Origin: Gallibacterium genomosp. 1
GTDB taxonomy: Bacteria > Pseudomonadota > Gammaproteobacteria > Enterobacterales > Pasteurellaceae
DNA: 64,000 nucleotides
Direction: 5' to 3'
Assembly (NCBI RefSeq): GCF_000771875.1
Contig: NZ_JPXX01000008.1
Coordinates: 51,429 to 115,428 of the forward strand
Shown: piece after piece, positions 22,501-32,016 of the stretch
Position numbering within the stretch: the first letter of the stretch is position 1
Layout of the letters: each line of letters starts with the position of its first letter
Made by a program: the position numbers and the translations under genes
The notes under the pieces: generated by a model
The model's database searches: none
The model's input: the letters and a program-made list of their open reading frames with translations, nothing else
Told to the model about the DNA's origin: nothing

Positions 22501-23707
22501 TGTCATTTTAATTGTTGATCCATTTTCTACTGGGAAATTATACGCCCCTATTTTTAAGCAGAAAGGATTTGACTGTTATGCGGTCTTTTCCGGTGAAAAT
22601 ATTGCTTCATTTTATTTATCCTCTTTCAATATGAGAGATTTTAGTAATCAACAGCCACTTACACCACAACAGGCAAAACAGCAGTTTTCTCCATCGCAAA
22701 TTCGAGCAGTGGTGATTGGATCTGAAAGTGGTGTAATTGTCGGCGAAGCGTTGGCAGACTATTTTGGTGTGAATAGCAATGATATATCCGATTCGGAGCT
22801 GAGAAGAAATAAATTTAAAATGCAACAGGCGTTATCTCAAGCAAATTTAAATGCAATAAAAACAATAAAAATAACCGAAAATAATAAAAATGTATCATTA
22901 TTTGACAGTGAAAAAGGATATATTGTTAAACCTTTAAATTCGGCTGGCTCTGAAGATGTTGTATATTTAGTGAATAAAAATAAGGTTTTATCTGAAATCA
23001 CGACTTTGAATTGGCATAAAAGAAATATTACTGGTGAAGTGAATAGTCACTATTTAATTCAAGAATATTTGGAAGGTATTGAATTTGTGGTGGATATGGT
23101 TGCATATCAAGGCAGTTACTTTGTTCTTTCATTATGTAGATATAAAAAGGGAATACACAATGGTAGTCGTTTTGTATATGAAAATATGACAATGTTAGAT
23201 TCGCAAGAAGGGGTATATCAAAATATTATTCAATATGCTAAAGCTGCCGCTGAGGCATTAGATTTTAAATTTGGACCTATTCATATGGAAATTATGTTGA
23301 CAGCACGAGGTCCTGTTATGATTGAAGTAGGGGCAAGGTTACACGGAGGAATGGCCCCACAAATTTTTTCTCGTTGTTATCAACCACATTTGTTGGAAAG
23401 TGCTGTTTCAGCTTATTTAAGTCATCCAATATTGGAAGATGGTCATTTAATAAAACAGACAAGAATCGTTTTTTTGATTAATGAAAAAATAAATTATAGG
23501 TTAGATAATGAAAAGTTTTTGCAAAAAATTTCGTTATGTCCCTCCTTTGTTGATGCCATATTTCCATACAAATCAGCTTTACCATTACCATTAACCGTTG
23601 ATCTATTAAGTTGTGTCGGCTATATCAGTTTGGTTTCGGATAATTTATTACAAATTGAACGAGACGAGCGTTTAATTCATCAGTTATTCAATGAGTTATA
23701 TATATAG
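22493..23707 (+). CDS. ATP-grasp carboxylate-amine ligase-like protein
   Basis: A protein of about 404 residues with the ATP-grasp fold. The parts are a Rossmann-like N-terminal domain, the nucleotide-binding lysine strand YIVKPLNSAGSEDV (about 142-155), LIQEYLEGIEFVVDM (about 185-199), and the metal/phosphate site FGPIHMEIMLTARGPVMIEV followed by GARLHGG (about 265-292). Relatives include L-amino-acid ligases that make dipeptides. No named family was recognised with confidence. Two adjacent ATGs (22490, 22493) follow GGGAG, and the second has better spacing. It overlaps the MFS gene and ends before the artP promoter. Product inferred only as an amide or peptide-bond-forming ligase. Confidence 0.7.
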   Translation: MNNVILIVDPFSTGKLYAPIFKQKGFDCYAVFSGENIASFYLSSFNMRDFSNQQPLTPQQAKQQFSPSQIRAVVIGSESGVIVGEALADYFGVNSNDISDSELRRNKFKMQQALSQANLNAIKTIKITENNKNVSLFDSEKGYIVKPLNSAGSEDVVYLVNKNKVLSEITTLNWHKRNITGEVNSHYLIQEYLEGIEFVVDMVAYQGSYFVLSLCRYKKGIHNGSRFVYENMTMLDSQEGVYQNIIQYAKAAAEALDFKFGPIHMEIMLTARGPVMIEVGARLHGGMAPQIFSRCYQPHLLESAVSAYLSHPILEDGHLIKQTRIVFLINEKINYRLDNEKFLQKISLCPSFVDAIFPYKSALPLPLTVDLLSCVGYISLVSDNLLQIERDERLIHQLFNELYI

Positions 23708-23719
23708 AGTAAAACTTTA

Positions 23720-23748
23720 TTGCATAAATATGCAGAAAATATTAATAT
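23720..23748 (+). promoter_or_regulatory. artPIQM promoter with overlapping ArgR box
   Basis: TTGCAT (23720-23725), 17 bases, TAATAT (23743-23748). A symmetrical ARG-box-like TGCATAAATATGCA (23721-23734) covers the -35 and part of the spacer. A further TTTGCAT half-site lies at 23750-23756. ArgR repression by arginine fits the operon. Confidence 0.6.
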
Positions 23749-23785
23749 ATTTGCATTTTTAGCGTATCAAGTAGAGTTTAGCTCA

Positions 23786-24514
23786 ATGACCATCAGCATT
23801 AAAAATGTAAACTTTTTTTATGGTTCCACCCAAGCATTATTCGATATCAATTTAACCGCAGAACAGGGCGACATTGTGGTATTGTTAGGTCCTAGTGGCG
23901 CAGGAAAAAGTACTTTTATTCGTACATTAAATTTATTGGAAGTTCCTAAAAGCGGTGAGTTGGTGATTGCCAATAATCGATTTGATCTTTCCACTAACAA
24001 TGATCCTAAACAGATTCGTCAGTTACGGCAGGATGTTGGAATGGTATTTCAACAATACAATTTGTGGCCACATATGACAGTAATGCAGAATCTAATTGAA
24101 GCTCCGATGAAAGTGCTTAATCTGAATGAAGCAGAGGCAAAAGAGCAAGCATTTGGGTTGTTAAAGCGTTTACGTTTAGAGGCTCAAGCAGATCGCTTTC
24201 CACTTCATTTGTCTGGTGGACAGCAGCAACGTGTTGCTATTGCCAGAGCGTTAATGATGAAGCCACAGGTTTTATTATTTGATGAACCAACAGCAGCATT
24301 GGATCCGGAAATTACCGCTCAAGTAGTTTCAATTATTCAAGAATTGCAACAAACTGGTATTACCCAGTTTATTGTGACTCATGAAGTAAATGTGGCGCGT
24401 AAAACCGCGACTAAAGTCGTGTATATGGAGCAAGGACACATTATTGAAGTTGGTGATGCCTCTTGTTTTGAAAATCCGAAAACACAACAATTTAAACAAT
24501 ATTTATCACACTAA
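23786..24514 (+). CDS. artP: Arginine ABC transporter ATP-binding protein
   Basis: ArtP energises arginine uptake with ArtQM. From the ATG at 23786 it has 242 residues, as in E. coli, and begins [14 protein letters not shown]. It has Walker A (GPSGAGKST), the signature [15 protein letters not shown] and Walker B ([14 protein letters not shown]). The open frame extends 22 codons upstream to a TTG, but that would run through the promoter and ArgR box, so it is rejected. It is the first gene of artPIQM. No strong ribosome site precedes this ATG. Confidence 0.93.
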   Translation: MTISIKNVNFFYGSTQALFDINLTAEQGDIVVLLGPSGAGKSTFIRTLNLLEVPKSGELVIANNRFDLSTNNDPKQIRQLRQDVGMVFQQYNLWPHMTVMQNLIEAPMKVLNLNEAEAKEQAFGLLKRLRLEAQADRFPLHLSGGQQQRVAIARALMMKPQVLLFDEPTAALDPEITAQVVSIIQELQQTGITQFIVTHEVNVARKTATKVVYMEQGHIIEVGDASCFENPKTQQFKQYLSH

Positions 24515-24535
24515 ATCCCATACAGGAGAAACAGA

Positions 24536-25258
24536 ATGAAAAAAGTTTTATTAGTAAGCTTATTATTCGGTGCAGCAGTAGCAGCAAATGCGCAAACTAT
24601 TACTTTTGCGATGGAACCGACTTATCCACCGTTTGAAAATACCAATGAAAAAGGTGAGATCATTGGTTTTGATGTTGATGTTGCCAATGCGATTTGTAAA
24701 GAGATCAAGGCGGATTGCAAATTCAGTAGCCAATCTTTCGACAGCTTAATTGCTGGATTAAAATTTAAACGTTTTGATGCTGCTATTTCAGCAATAGACA
24801 TTACCCCTGAACGTGCAAAACAGGTGAGTTTTTCTGATCCGTATTACGATAGTTCTGCTAGCTTTGTGGCAGCAAAAGAGGGCATTACTTTAGAAAATGC
24901 GAAAAACGTAGGTGTACAGAATGGAACAACATTCCAACAATATATTGCTGCAAAAGCAAAACAGTACGATAGTAAACCGTATTCCACCTTGCAAAATGCG
25001 ATTCTTGATTTAAAAAATGGCCGTATTGATATTATCTTTGGTGATACTGCAGTATTGGCTGAATGGATTAAAAGTGATAAAGCGGTGCATTTTGTAGGTG
25101 ATAAAGTGACTGATCCGGAATATTTCGGTACAGGCTTAGGAATCGCCGTTAATAAGAAAAATACCGAACTATTGGGGCAACTTAATCAAGGCTTGAAAGA
25201 GATTAAAGCAAACGGCGAATACCAAAAAATTTATGACAAATGGATGTCTGGTAAATAA
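24536..25258 (+). CDS. artI: Arginine ABC transporter periplasmic binding protein
   Basis: A 240-residue periplasmic solute-binding protein. The signal peptide [19 protein letters not shown] is likely cleaved before Gln20. The mature protein begins [15 protein letters not shown], the usual start of polar-amino-acid binding proteins, and has [11 protein letters not shown] and the ligand-site region [21 protein letters not shown]. It delivers arginine to ArtQM. CAGGAGAAACAGA gives a strong start. Confidence 0.94.
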   Translation: MKKVLLVSLLFGAAVAANAQTITFAMEPTYPPFENTNEKGEIIGFDVDVANAICKEIKADCKFSSQSFDSLIAGLKFKRFDAAISAIDITPERAKQVSFSDPYYDSSASFVAAKEGITLENAKNVGVQNGTTFQQYIAAKAKQYDSKPYSTLQNAILDLKNGRIDIIFGDTAVLAEWIKSDKAVHFVGDKVTDPEYFGTGLGIAVNKKNTELLGQLNQGLKEIKANGEYQKIYDKWMSGK

Positions 25259-25263
25259 TTAAT

Positions 25264-25935
25264 ATGTTTTCAGATTTTATCAATTTAATGTTTTCCGCTA
25301 CCTTAGTTACACTGGGGTTAGCGGTTTGTTCTTTGATACTTGGATTGATTTTAGCCATCATTTTTGTGGTATTGGAAACTAGTAAAGTCCGTTGTATCAG
25401 CCGACCTACCTCAATAATCGTAACATTATTGCGTGGATTACCTGAAATACTGGTTGTATTGTTGATTTTCTTTGGTTCAACGCAAGTGTTGTTTTTATTA
25501 ACAGAAGAGTACATTGAATTCAGTGCATTTTGGTGTGGTGCAGTAGCGTTAGCGATTATTTTTGCAGCATATGCTTCTCAGTCATTGCGAGGTGCGATTC
25601 AAGCTATCCCATTGGGACAATGGGAATCTAGTGTAGCATTGGGATTAAGTCGTCCTCAAACTTTTATCCGCATTATTATGCCTCAAGTGTGGAGACACGC
25701 ATTACCGGGATTGAGTAATCAGTGGCTAGTTTTATTGAAAGATACGGCGCTGGTTTCATTAATCGGTGTCGATGATTTAATGCGTCAGGCGGAATTGGTT
25801 AACGCCAGCACACATCAACCTTTTACTTGGTACGGTATTGCGGCATTGCTTTATTTGGTGATCACATTAATCAGCCAAGCGGGTATAAGAAAATTGGATC
25901 TCTATTTTACGCGTTTTGAACGGGAGAAAAGCTAA
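25264..25935 (+). CDS. artQ: Arginine ABC transporter permease
   Basis: A 223-residue inner-membrane permease of the HisM/ArtQ type with about five membrane helices. The ATPase-contact loop AAYASQSLRGAIQAIPLGQWESSVALGLS is typical of polar-amino-acid permeases. It starts six bases after artI and its stop overlaps the artM start by one base. Confidence 0.94.
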   Translation: MFSDFINLMFSATLVTLGLAVCSLILGLILAIIFVVLETSKVRCISRPTSIIVTLLRGLPEILVVLLIFFGSTQVLFLLTEEYIEFSAFWCGAVALAIIFAAYASQSLRGAIQAIPLGQWESSVALGLSRPQTFIRIIMPQVWRHALPGLSNQWLVLLKDTALVSLIGVDDLMRQAELVNASTHQPFTWYGIAALLYLVITLISQAGIRKLDLYFTRFEREKS

Positions 25936-26615
25936 TGGTTCAAGAGTATTTTGTAACTATTGCTCAAGGGATTCCTACCAGTTTATTGCTAACCGTAGTT
26001 GCACTGGTTATAGCTTTCTTTTTAGCAATTTTATTTACTTTCCTATTGGCATTGGGAAATCCAATTATTAAAAAACTTGTCGGTATTTATCTCACTTTAT
26101 TTACCGGTACGCCGTTATTAGTACAAATTTTCTTAATTTATAGTGGCCCAGGGCAATTTCAATGGGTTGTGAATAGCCCATTATGGTCGCTGTTATCAAA
26201 TGCTTGGTTCTGTGCAATGTTAGCACTGGCATTAAATAGTGCAGCCTATTCGACACAGCTTTTTTATGGGGCAGTTAAAGCGATTTCCAAAGGGCAGTGG
26301 GAAAGTTGTGCCGCCTTGGGGTTATCGCGCGCGCAAACGTTGAAGATCTTGATTCCATATGCCCTTAAACGTGCATTGCCATCTTATACTAATGAAATTA
26401 TTTTAGTTTTCAAAGGTACTTCGTTGGCATCCACTATTACCATTATGGATATTATGGGATATGCTCGTCAGCTATACGGTACAGAATATAATGCATTGTT
26501 AATTTATGGTTTGGCAGGTGTGATATATTTAGTGATTACCGGTGTTGCCACCTATTTCTTGCGTAAGCTGGAAAAACGAGTGTTGGTTTTTGAGCGCTTA
26601 GAAGTAGCGAAATAG
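25935..26615 (+). CDS. artM: Arginine ABC transporter permease
   Basis: The partner permease of ArtQ, 226 residues, with about five membrane helices and the coupling loop NSAAYSTQLFYGAVKAISKGQWES. Its ATG shares one base with the artQ stop (TAATG), so translation is coupled. It is the last gene of the operon, with a terminator shared with convergent ruvX. Confidence 0.94.
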   Translation: MVQEYFVTIAQGIPTSLLLTVVALVIAFFLAILFTFLLALGNPIIKKLVGIYLTLFTGTPLLVQIFLIYSGPGQFQWVVNSPLWSLLSNAWFCAMLALALNSAAYSTQLFYGAVKAISKGQWESCAALGLSRAQTLKILIPYALKRALPSYTNEIILVFKGTSLASTITIMDIMGYARQLYGTEYNALLIYGLAGVIYLVITGVATYFLRKLEKRVLVFERLEVAK

Positions 26616-26634
26616 AATGTTTGTAGAAAGCGTG

Positions 26635-26666
26635 ATAAAAAACTTGGGCTATACCCAAGTTTTTTA
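26635..26666. terminator. Bidirectional terminator between artM and ruvX
   Basis: A perfect stem, AAAAAACTTGGG paired with CCCAAGTTTTTT around CTATA, flanked by A and T runs on both sides. It lies between convergent genes, and its end overlaps the ruvX stop. Confidence 0.88.
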
Positions 26667-27104
26667 TTGTCTATCATTGTGTTTGAAAAGTTGATTTTCA
26701 AACCAGCTTTCTAGAATAAGACAAGCTGAAATAGAATCGATTTTTCCTTTGTTTAAGGCTCGGTAACCGCCACGAGAAAAAATTTCGGCACGCGCTTCAG
26801 TAGTGGTTAATCGTTCATCTTGTAAAGCGATTTTAACACCGAAACGACCATTTAAACGATTAGCAAATTTTCTTGCTCTTTGTGTTATTTCTTGTTCCGT
26901 GCCATCCATATTCAGCGGTAAGCCAACAACCACCAAATCCGGTTTCCATTCATCAAGGCATTTTTTTATCGCATCCCAATTTGGAATGCCGTCTTGTGCT
27001 TTGAATGCCGGCAAGGCTTGAGCAGTTTGTGTAATGCTTTGACCGACGGCACAGCCAATACTTTGTGTGCCGAAATCAAAAGCGATAACGGTTAAATTGG
27101 ACAT
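26664..27104 (-). CDS. ruvX: Pre-16S rRNA nuclease / putative Holliday junction resolvase YqgF (RuvX)
   Basis: A 146-residue RNase H-fold nuclease with [16 protein letters not shown] (first catalytic Asp), [24 protein letters not shown] and the C-terminal [13 protein letters not shown]. In E. coli YqgF takes part in processing the 5' end of 16S rRNA. Its ATG overlaps the yqgE stop by one base. yqgE-ruvX adjacency is conserved. Confidence 0.95.
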   Translation of the reverse strand: MSNLTVIAFDFGTQSIGCAVGQSITQTAQALPAFKAQDGIPNWDAIKKCLDEWKPDLVVVGLPLNMDGTEQEITQRARKFANRLNGRFGVKIALQDERLTTTEARAEIFSRGGYRALNKGKIDSISACLILESWFENQLFKHNDRQ

Positions 27105-27664
27105 TATGCTCTCCCCATTTCGTGGCTTAATTCATAGCTTTGATTAATACCTAAAAGTTTATTTGCTGCTTGCCAACGTTGATCAAAAGGGAGCTTAAAC
27201 AAAATATTGTAATCTGCCGGTACGGTTAACCAGTCGTTATTCTTGATTTCATCAGCGAGTTGTTCCGGTTGCCATAAAGCACAACCAAGAGCAATAAAAT
27301 AATTTTTCGGCGCGTCTTCACTGTTTAATGACAATAAAATATCGGACGATGTTGTCAACATTAAATCATCATTGATTGCAAAAGAGTAACGATAGTTTTT
27401 ATCAGTGGTGGTATGTAGCACAAAACCTTGTTCAATATTGACAGGACCGCCGGCGAAGATCATCTTTTCCGGATATTTGGGTTCGGTTGGCATTAGATGA
27501 TTCATTTTTGCCATCATCTCTGCCAGGCTTAAATCGGTCGGTTGGTTAATCACTAATCCCATTGAACCTTGTTCATTATCTTCGCAGATATAAACAACGG
27601 ATTGTTGGAAAAAAGGATCGTCCAAATCAGGCATTGCTACAAGAAATTGATTTTGTAATGTCAT
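27104..27664 (-). CDS. yqgE: UPF0301/AlgH family protein YqgE
   Basis: A conserved protein of unknown biochemical function, 186 residues from the ATG at 27664. The family start [22 protein letters not shown] and the motif [19 protein letters not shown] are clear. The open frame extends 53 codons upstream into rsmE, but that stretch is not family-like. AAGGA stands five bases before the ATG at 27664. In E. coli gshB lies between rsmE and this gene, but here it is absent. Confidence 0.92.
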   Translation of the reverse strand: MTLQNQFLVAMPDLDDPFFQQSVVYICEDNEQGSMGLVINQPTDLSLAEMMAKMNHLMPTEPKYPEKMIFAGGPVNIEQGFVLHTTTDKNYRYSFAINDDLMLTTSSDILLSLNSEDAPKNYFIALGCALWQPEQLADEIKNNDWLTVPADYNILFKLPFDQRWQAANKLLGINQSYELSHEMGRA

Positions 27665-27683
27665 ACAGTTCCTTAAAACTAAA

Positions 27684-28415
27684 CTACAAATCACCAAAAC
27701 AGATCTGTAATGCACTGATTGCAACGAGCGAAGCAGTTTCGGTACGCAAAACACGTTTGCCGAGCAACACTTCGGTGAAACCTTGTTGAACAGTTTGTTC
27801 AATCTCCTGTTCAGATAAGCCACCCTCTGAGCCGATTAATAAACGCACACCAGCTGCAGGTGGTGGAGGCAGTTGCTTAATTGATTGTGAGGCACGCGGA
27901 TGGAGATTTAATTTCAACATTCCATCATTTTCTGCGCACCAATCTTGCAATTTCATCAATGGGCGAATTTCCGGAATGATATTACGTCCGCACTGTTCAC
28001 ACGCTGCAATGGCGATTTTTCTCCACTGTTGTATCTTTTTTTCCATTCTCTCTGCATCTAATTTTACACCGCAACGTTCAGACCATAATGGTGTAATTGT
28101 TTTTACGCCCAGTTCTACTGATTTTTGAATGGTAAATTCCATCCGTTCGCCACGTGAGATAACTTGCCCGAGATGAATATTTAATGGTGATTCGCGATCA
28201 TCAAAGATTGCATTTTGTAGTGCAACCGTAATCTGTTTTTTGTTGATTTCCGTAATTATGGCAGGATAAATATGATTACTGCCATCAAATAATTCAAGGG
28301 CTTCACCCACTTTCATTCTTAAAACGCGCCCTACGTGGTGCATCGCCTCTTCAGTTAATTGGCATTGAGAGAGATGAGCTAAGAATGTCGGATGATAGAT
28401 GCGTGGTATTCTCAT
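27684..28415 (-). CDS. rsmE: 16S rRNA (uracil-1498-N3)-methyltransferase
   Basis: RsmE methylates U1498 of 16S rRNA with SAM. It is a SPOUT-class enzyme with an N-terminal PUA-like domain ([19 protein letters not shown]) and the C-terminal knot ([29 protein letters not shown]). The start at 28415 gives MRIPRIYHP as in E. coli and 243 residues. A longer frame from 28457 is unlikely. It is the first gene of rsmE-yqgE-ruvX. Confidence 0.95.
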   Translation of the reverse strand: MRIPRIYHPTFLAHLSQCQLTEEAMHHVGRVLRMKVGEALELFDGSNHIYPAIITEINKKQITVALQNAIFDDRESPLNIHLGQVISRGERMEFTIQKSVELGVKTITPLWSERCGVKLDAERMEKKIQQWRKIAIAACEQCGRNIIPEIRPLMKLQDWCAENDGMLKLNLHPRASQSIKQLPPPPAAGVRLLIGSEGGLSEQEIEQTVQQGFTEVLLGKRVLRTETASLVAISALQICFGDL

Positions 28416-28525
28416 AATCTGTTTTGATTTGTTGTTATTAAAAATCGGGTTAATCATTAAATTAGCGGTTATTGTAAAAAATTATCGCTTTTTTTGATAT
28501 ATCTCTAATGATTTTTAGTGATTTT

Positions 28526-28534
28526 TGCTATAGT
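28526..28534 (+). promoter_or_regulatory. Extended -10 promoter before tpiA
   Basis: TGC followed by TATAGT about 40 bases upstream of the tpiA ATG, with no clear -35. It resembles the dnaB and DeoR-gene promoters in this window. Confidence 0.45.
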
Positions 28535-28574
28535 AAGCGCCGTTATTTTTTTGAATATAATCAAGGAGAAAATT

Positions 28575-29342
28575 ATGGCTCGTCGTCCTTTAGTTATGGG
28601 CAATTGGAAGTTAAATGGTAGTAAGACATTTACCAAAGAATTGATCAATGGTTTGAAAGCTGAATTAGCAGGCGTTGAAGGCTGTGATGTGGCAATTGCT
28701 CCACCAGTAATGTATTTAGCAGAAGCGGAAGCAGCATTAGCTGGTAGCAAAATTGCACTAGGTTCACAAAATGTTGACCTTAAACAGTCTGGTGCGTTTA
28801 CCGGTGATATTTCTGCAACAATGTTAAAAGATTTCGGTGCAAAATATATTATTATCGGTCACTCTGAACGCCGCGCATATCACCACGAAAGCGATGAATT
28901 TATTGCGCAAAAATTTGCAGTATTAAAAGAGCAAGGGTTGGTGCCTGTACTTTGTATTGGTGAAAGCGAAGCTGAGAATGAAGCAGGAAAAACAGAAGAA
29001 GTTTGTGCAAGACAAATTGATGCAGTATTAAATACATTAGGTGCGGAAGCCTTTTTAGGTGCAGTTATTGCTTATGAACCAATTTGGGCAATCGGTACAG
29101 GAAAATCTGCTACTCCGGCACAGGCTCAAGCGGTGCACGCTTTTATTCGTAGCCATATTGCGAAAAAAGACGCAAAAGTTGCAGAACAAGTGATTCTACA
29201 ATACGGCGGTTCTGTTAATGATAGCAATGCGGCAGAATTATTTGCAATGCCGGATATTGATGGTGCATTGGTCGGTGGTGCATCATTAAAAGCACCTGCA
29301 TTTGCTACTATTGTTAAAGCAGCGGCAAAAGCAAAAAATTAA
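28575..29342 (+). CDS. tpiA: Triosephosphate isomerase
   Basis: TpiA interconverts dihydroxyacetone phosphate and glyceraldehyde-3-phosphate. The 255-residue TIM barrel has the catalytic Lys in GNWKLNG, His in GHSERR and Glu in [11 protein letters not shown], plus the phosphate loop [14 protein letters not shown] is four bases beyond the usual spacing before ATG 28575. A longer frame from 28518 has no ribosome site and lacks homology. It is divergent from rsmE and is a single-gene unit. Confidence 0.97.
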   Translation: MARRPLVMGNWKLNGSKTFTKELINGLKAELAGVEGCDVAIAPPVMYLAEAEAALAGSKIALGSQNVDLKQSGAFTGDISATMLKDFGAKYIIIGHSERRAYHHESDEFIAQKFAVLKEQGLVPVLCIGESEAENEAGKTEEVCARQIDAVLNTLGAEAFLGAVIAYEPIWAIGTGKSATPAQAQAVHAFIRSHIAKKDAKVAEQVILQYGGSVNDSNAAELFAMPDIDGALVGGASLKAPAFATIVKAAAKAKN

Positions 29343-29367
29343 TTGATTTTAGTATAAAAATTTGAAT

Positions 29368-29398
29368 AGACCCTTTCACCAAGTAGAAGGGTCTTTTT
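29368..29398 (+). terminator. tpiA terminator
   Basis: AGACCCTT (29368-29375) pairs with AAGGGTCT (29387-29394), followed by T residues. Confidence 0.75.
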
Positions 29399-29535
29399 GT
29401 TGCCTGTTTTTCATAACAAAAGATAACTTTCAAATACTGAATCTATATAACATATAGTTAAAAGTTATTTGCATTTCTTGATGAAATTTCATATTAATGC
29501 TCGGTTAATTTAGAACTCGAGAAAGGCTAATAAAT

Positions 29536-31809
29536 ATGAATATTCAGCAACTGATAACACAAAATCACCTTGAACTGTTATTCCAACAGGGTACGTTTGG
29601 CATTGAGAAAGAGAGTCAACGTATTGATGAAAAAGGAAAAATTGTTACCACACCACATCCTAAAGTTTTTGGAAACCGTTCTTATCACCCTTATATTCAG
29701 ACCGATTTTGCAGAAAGCCAGCTGGAGTTAATTACTCCGCCACAGCAGAGTGTTAAAGATGCTTATCGTTGGTTGTCTGCGATTCACGAAGTGGTGTTGC
29801 GATCTTTGCCGGAAAATGAATATATTTCGTCGTTCAGTATGCCGTTGGCATTACCGCCGGAAAGTGAAATTAAAGTGGCACAGCTGGATAATGTAGAAGA
29901 TGTCGCTTATCGTGAGCATTTGGTCGAGAGTTACGGTAAATATAAACAGATGATCAGCGGTATTCACTACAATTTCCAACTGGCGGATGATCTGATCGAA
30001 AAATTGTTCCAATTACAAAAAACATATCAGGATCCAATCGCATTTCGTAACGATCTCTATTTGAAATTGGGCAGAAACTTCTTACGTTATCAATGGTTGT
30101 TGGTCTATTTATTTGCTGCCTCACCAAGTGTCGAGAATGCGTTTTTCAGAAAAGGGCAGCAAATTCCACAACAGTTTGTACGTAGCTTACGTTCCAGCCA
30201 TTATGGTTATGTTAATCACGCAGAAATAAAAGTTTCTTATGAAAATTTGCAGCAATATGTAGAAACATTGGAACATTGGGTGCGTAGTGGAAAGTTGATT
30301 GCAGAAAAAGAGTTCTATTCCAATATCCGTTTCCGTGGTGCAAAAAAACAGGTAAGAGAATTATTGGAAAAAGGTATTCGTTACCTTGAGTTTCGTTTAT
30401 TTGATCTTAATCCGTTCGCACAATATGGCATCGAGTTGGAAGATGCGGAATTTATTCACTATTTTGTGTTGTTGATGTTATGGCTGGAACAAACGGCGGA
30501 TCAAGGCGATGTTGAAAAAGGTCGGGAGATGCTGGCGGAAGTGGCATTGGAACATCCTTTATCAATTACCGCATATCAACAGGAAGGTTTGGCTTTATTT
30601 GATCAATTTGAGCAGATGTTGGCACAGTTAAATGCACCTGAATCAGTGAAACAGACCGTACAACAAAAACGTCAGCAACTGTTATCGCCGGAAATGACGC
30701 TTTGTGGGCGTTTAGTGCAAAGTATGCAACAGCCGACAGACTATCATCAGTTAGGATTGGCATTAGCAAAACAGAATAAGGCAGCAGCGACAGCACGTTA
30801 TTATGCATTAACTGCTTTTGACAATATGGAACTTTCAACGCAAGCACTGATATTTGACCTAATCCAACAGGGTATTAAAACTGAGATCTTAGATGAAAAT
30901 GATCAGTTCCTCTGTTTACAAGTCGGTGATCATATTGAATATGTGAAAAACGGCAATATGACCTCAAAAGATAGCTATATTTCACCATTAATTATGGAAA
31001 ATAAAGTGGTGACGAAAAAGGTGTTGGCGAAAGCCGGTTTTAATGTGCCACAAAGCCTTGAGTTTAGAAATGTTGAAGATGCGGTGCGTGCCTATCCGTT
31101 ATTTGAACATCGTGCGGTGGTGATTAAACCAAAATCAACCAATTTCGGTTTGGGAATTACCATTTTTAAACAAGGCGTAGAAAATCGGGAAGATTTCCGC
31201 CAAGCGGTAGAAATCGCTTTCCGAGAAGATAAAGAGGTGATGATTGAAGATTATTTAGTCGGTACCGAATATCGTTTCTTTGTATTAGGCGATGAAACTT
31301 TAGCGGTATTGTTGCGTGAACCGGCAAATGTGCTTGGTGATGGACAACATACTGTTGCTGAATTGGTCGCAGCAAAAAATGAACACCCATTGCGTGGTGA
31401 CGGCAGCCGTACACCATTGAAGAAGATTGTATTAGGTGATATTGAAAAATTACAGTTAAAAGAGCAGGGATTAACGGTTGACTCAGTACCGGAAAAGGGA
31501 AAAAAAGTACAATTACGTGCGAATTCCAATATTAGTACTGGTGGGGATTCAATCGATATGACTGATTTAATGCATCCAAGTTATAAAGCGTTAGCGGTAG
31601 GCATTACCAAAGCAATGGGAGCAGCAGTTTGCGGCGTGGATTTGATTGTGCCTGATTACACTAAACCGGCAGAGCCTAAATTAAGTTCTTGGGGCGTGAT
31701 TGAAGCCAATTTTAACCCAATGATGATGATGCACATTTTCCCCTATCAAGGGACTTCAAGACGCGTCACAAAAAATGTGATTAAGATGTTATTTCCAGAG
31801 TTGTTTTAA
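29536..31809 (+). CDS. gshAB: Bifunctional glutamate--cysteine ligase / glutathione synthetase
   Basis: One 757-residue polypeptide carries both steps of glutathione synthesis. A GshA-type glutamate-cysteine ligase domain covers about residues 1-470 (FGIEKESQRID, DFAESQLELITPP, FRLFDLNPF). An ATP-grasp domain not of the GshB type follows (about 485-757: VVIKPKSTNFGLGITIF, VEDYL-type IEDYLVGTEYRFFVLG, GVDLIVPDY). This fused form is known in Pasteurellaceae and some streptococci. The usual gshB site between rsmE and yqgE is empty here. GAAAGG precedes the ATG. Leader 29399-29535 shows no clear regulatory element. Confidence 0.96.
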   Translation: MNIQQLITQNHLELLFQQGTFGIEKESQRIDEKGKIVTTPHPKVFGNRSYHPYIQTDFAESQLELITPPQQSVKDAYRWLSAIHEVVLRSLPENEYISSFSMPLALPPESEIKVAQLDNVEDVAYREHLVESYGKYKQMISGIHYNFQLADDLIEKLFQLQKTYQDPIAFRNDLYLKLGRNFLRYQWLLVYLFAASPSVENAFFRKGQQIPQQFVRSLRSSHYGYVNHAEIKVSYENLQQYVETLEHWVRSGKLIAEKEFYSNIRFRGAKKQVRELLEKGIRYLEFRLFDLNPFAQYGIELEDAEFIHYFVLLMLWLEQTADQGDVEKGREMLAEVALEHPLSITAYQQEGLALFDQFEQMLAQLNAPESVKQTVQQKRQQLLSPEMTLCGRLVQSMQQPTDYHQLGLALAKQNKAAATARYYALTAFDNMELSTQALIFDLIQQGIKTEILDENDQFLCLQVGDHIEYVKNGNMTSKDSYISPLIMENKVVTKKVLAKAGFNVPQSLEFRNVEDAVRAYPLFEHRAVVIKPKSTNFGLGITIFKQGVENREDFRQAVEIAFREDKEVMIEDYLVGTEYRFFVLGDETLAVLLREPANVLGDGQHTVAELVAAKNEHPLRGDGSRTPLKKIVLGDIEKLQLKEQGLTVDSVPEKGKKVQLRANSNISTGGDSIDMTDLMHPSYKALAVGITKAMGAAVCGVDLIVPDYTKPAEPKLSSWGVIEANFNPMMMMHIFPYQGTSRRVTKNVIKMLFPELF

Positions 31810-31892
31810 TTGAGAATTAGGAATTGGGCATCAAGGCAAGATTGCAGATTGGTCTCAATTTGGTCACAAATTTAATAAATGCTTAATCTATT

Positions 31893-31948
31893 CCCTCTCA
31901 CACTTGTAAAAAATCTTATTAGAATGAGGATTAGCAAGTGTGCGAGGG
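31893..31948. repeat. Long-looped inverted repeat between gshAB and msrQ
   Basis: CCCTCTCACACTTG (31893-31906) and CAAGTGTGCGAGGG (31935-31948) pair with one mismatch around a 28-base loop. There is no T tail, so a normal terminator is doubtful. It lies in the 207-base gap between convergent genes. The rest of the gap is unremarkable. Confidence 0.5.
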
Positions 31949-32016
31949 GCGTGAAACCTAAATAACTGTTAACAGAAAAATGCGCTAACAAAATCTAAAA
32001 TTAGGCTCACTTAATA

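Noticed and set aside
23720..23785. Longer ArtP from a TTG at 23720
   Set aside because: The extra codons are the promoter and ArgR box, and the ATG at 23786 gives the usual length and start.
27665..27823. 53-codon N-terminal extension of YqgE into rsmE
   Set aside because: It has no homology to the family and lies inside rsmE, and a good ribosome site marks the ATG at 27664.
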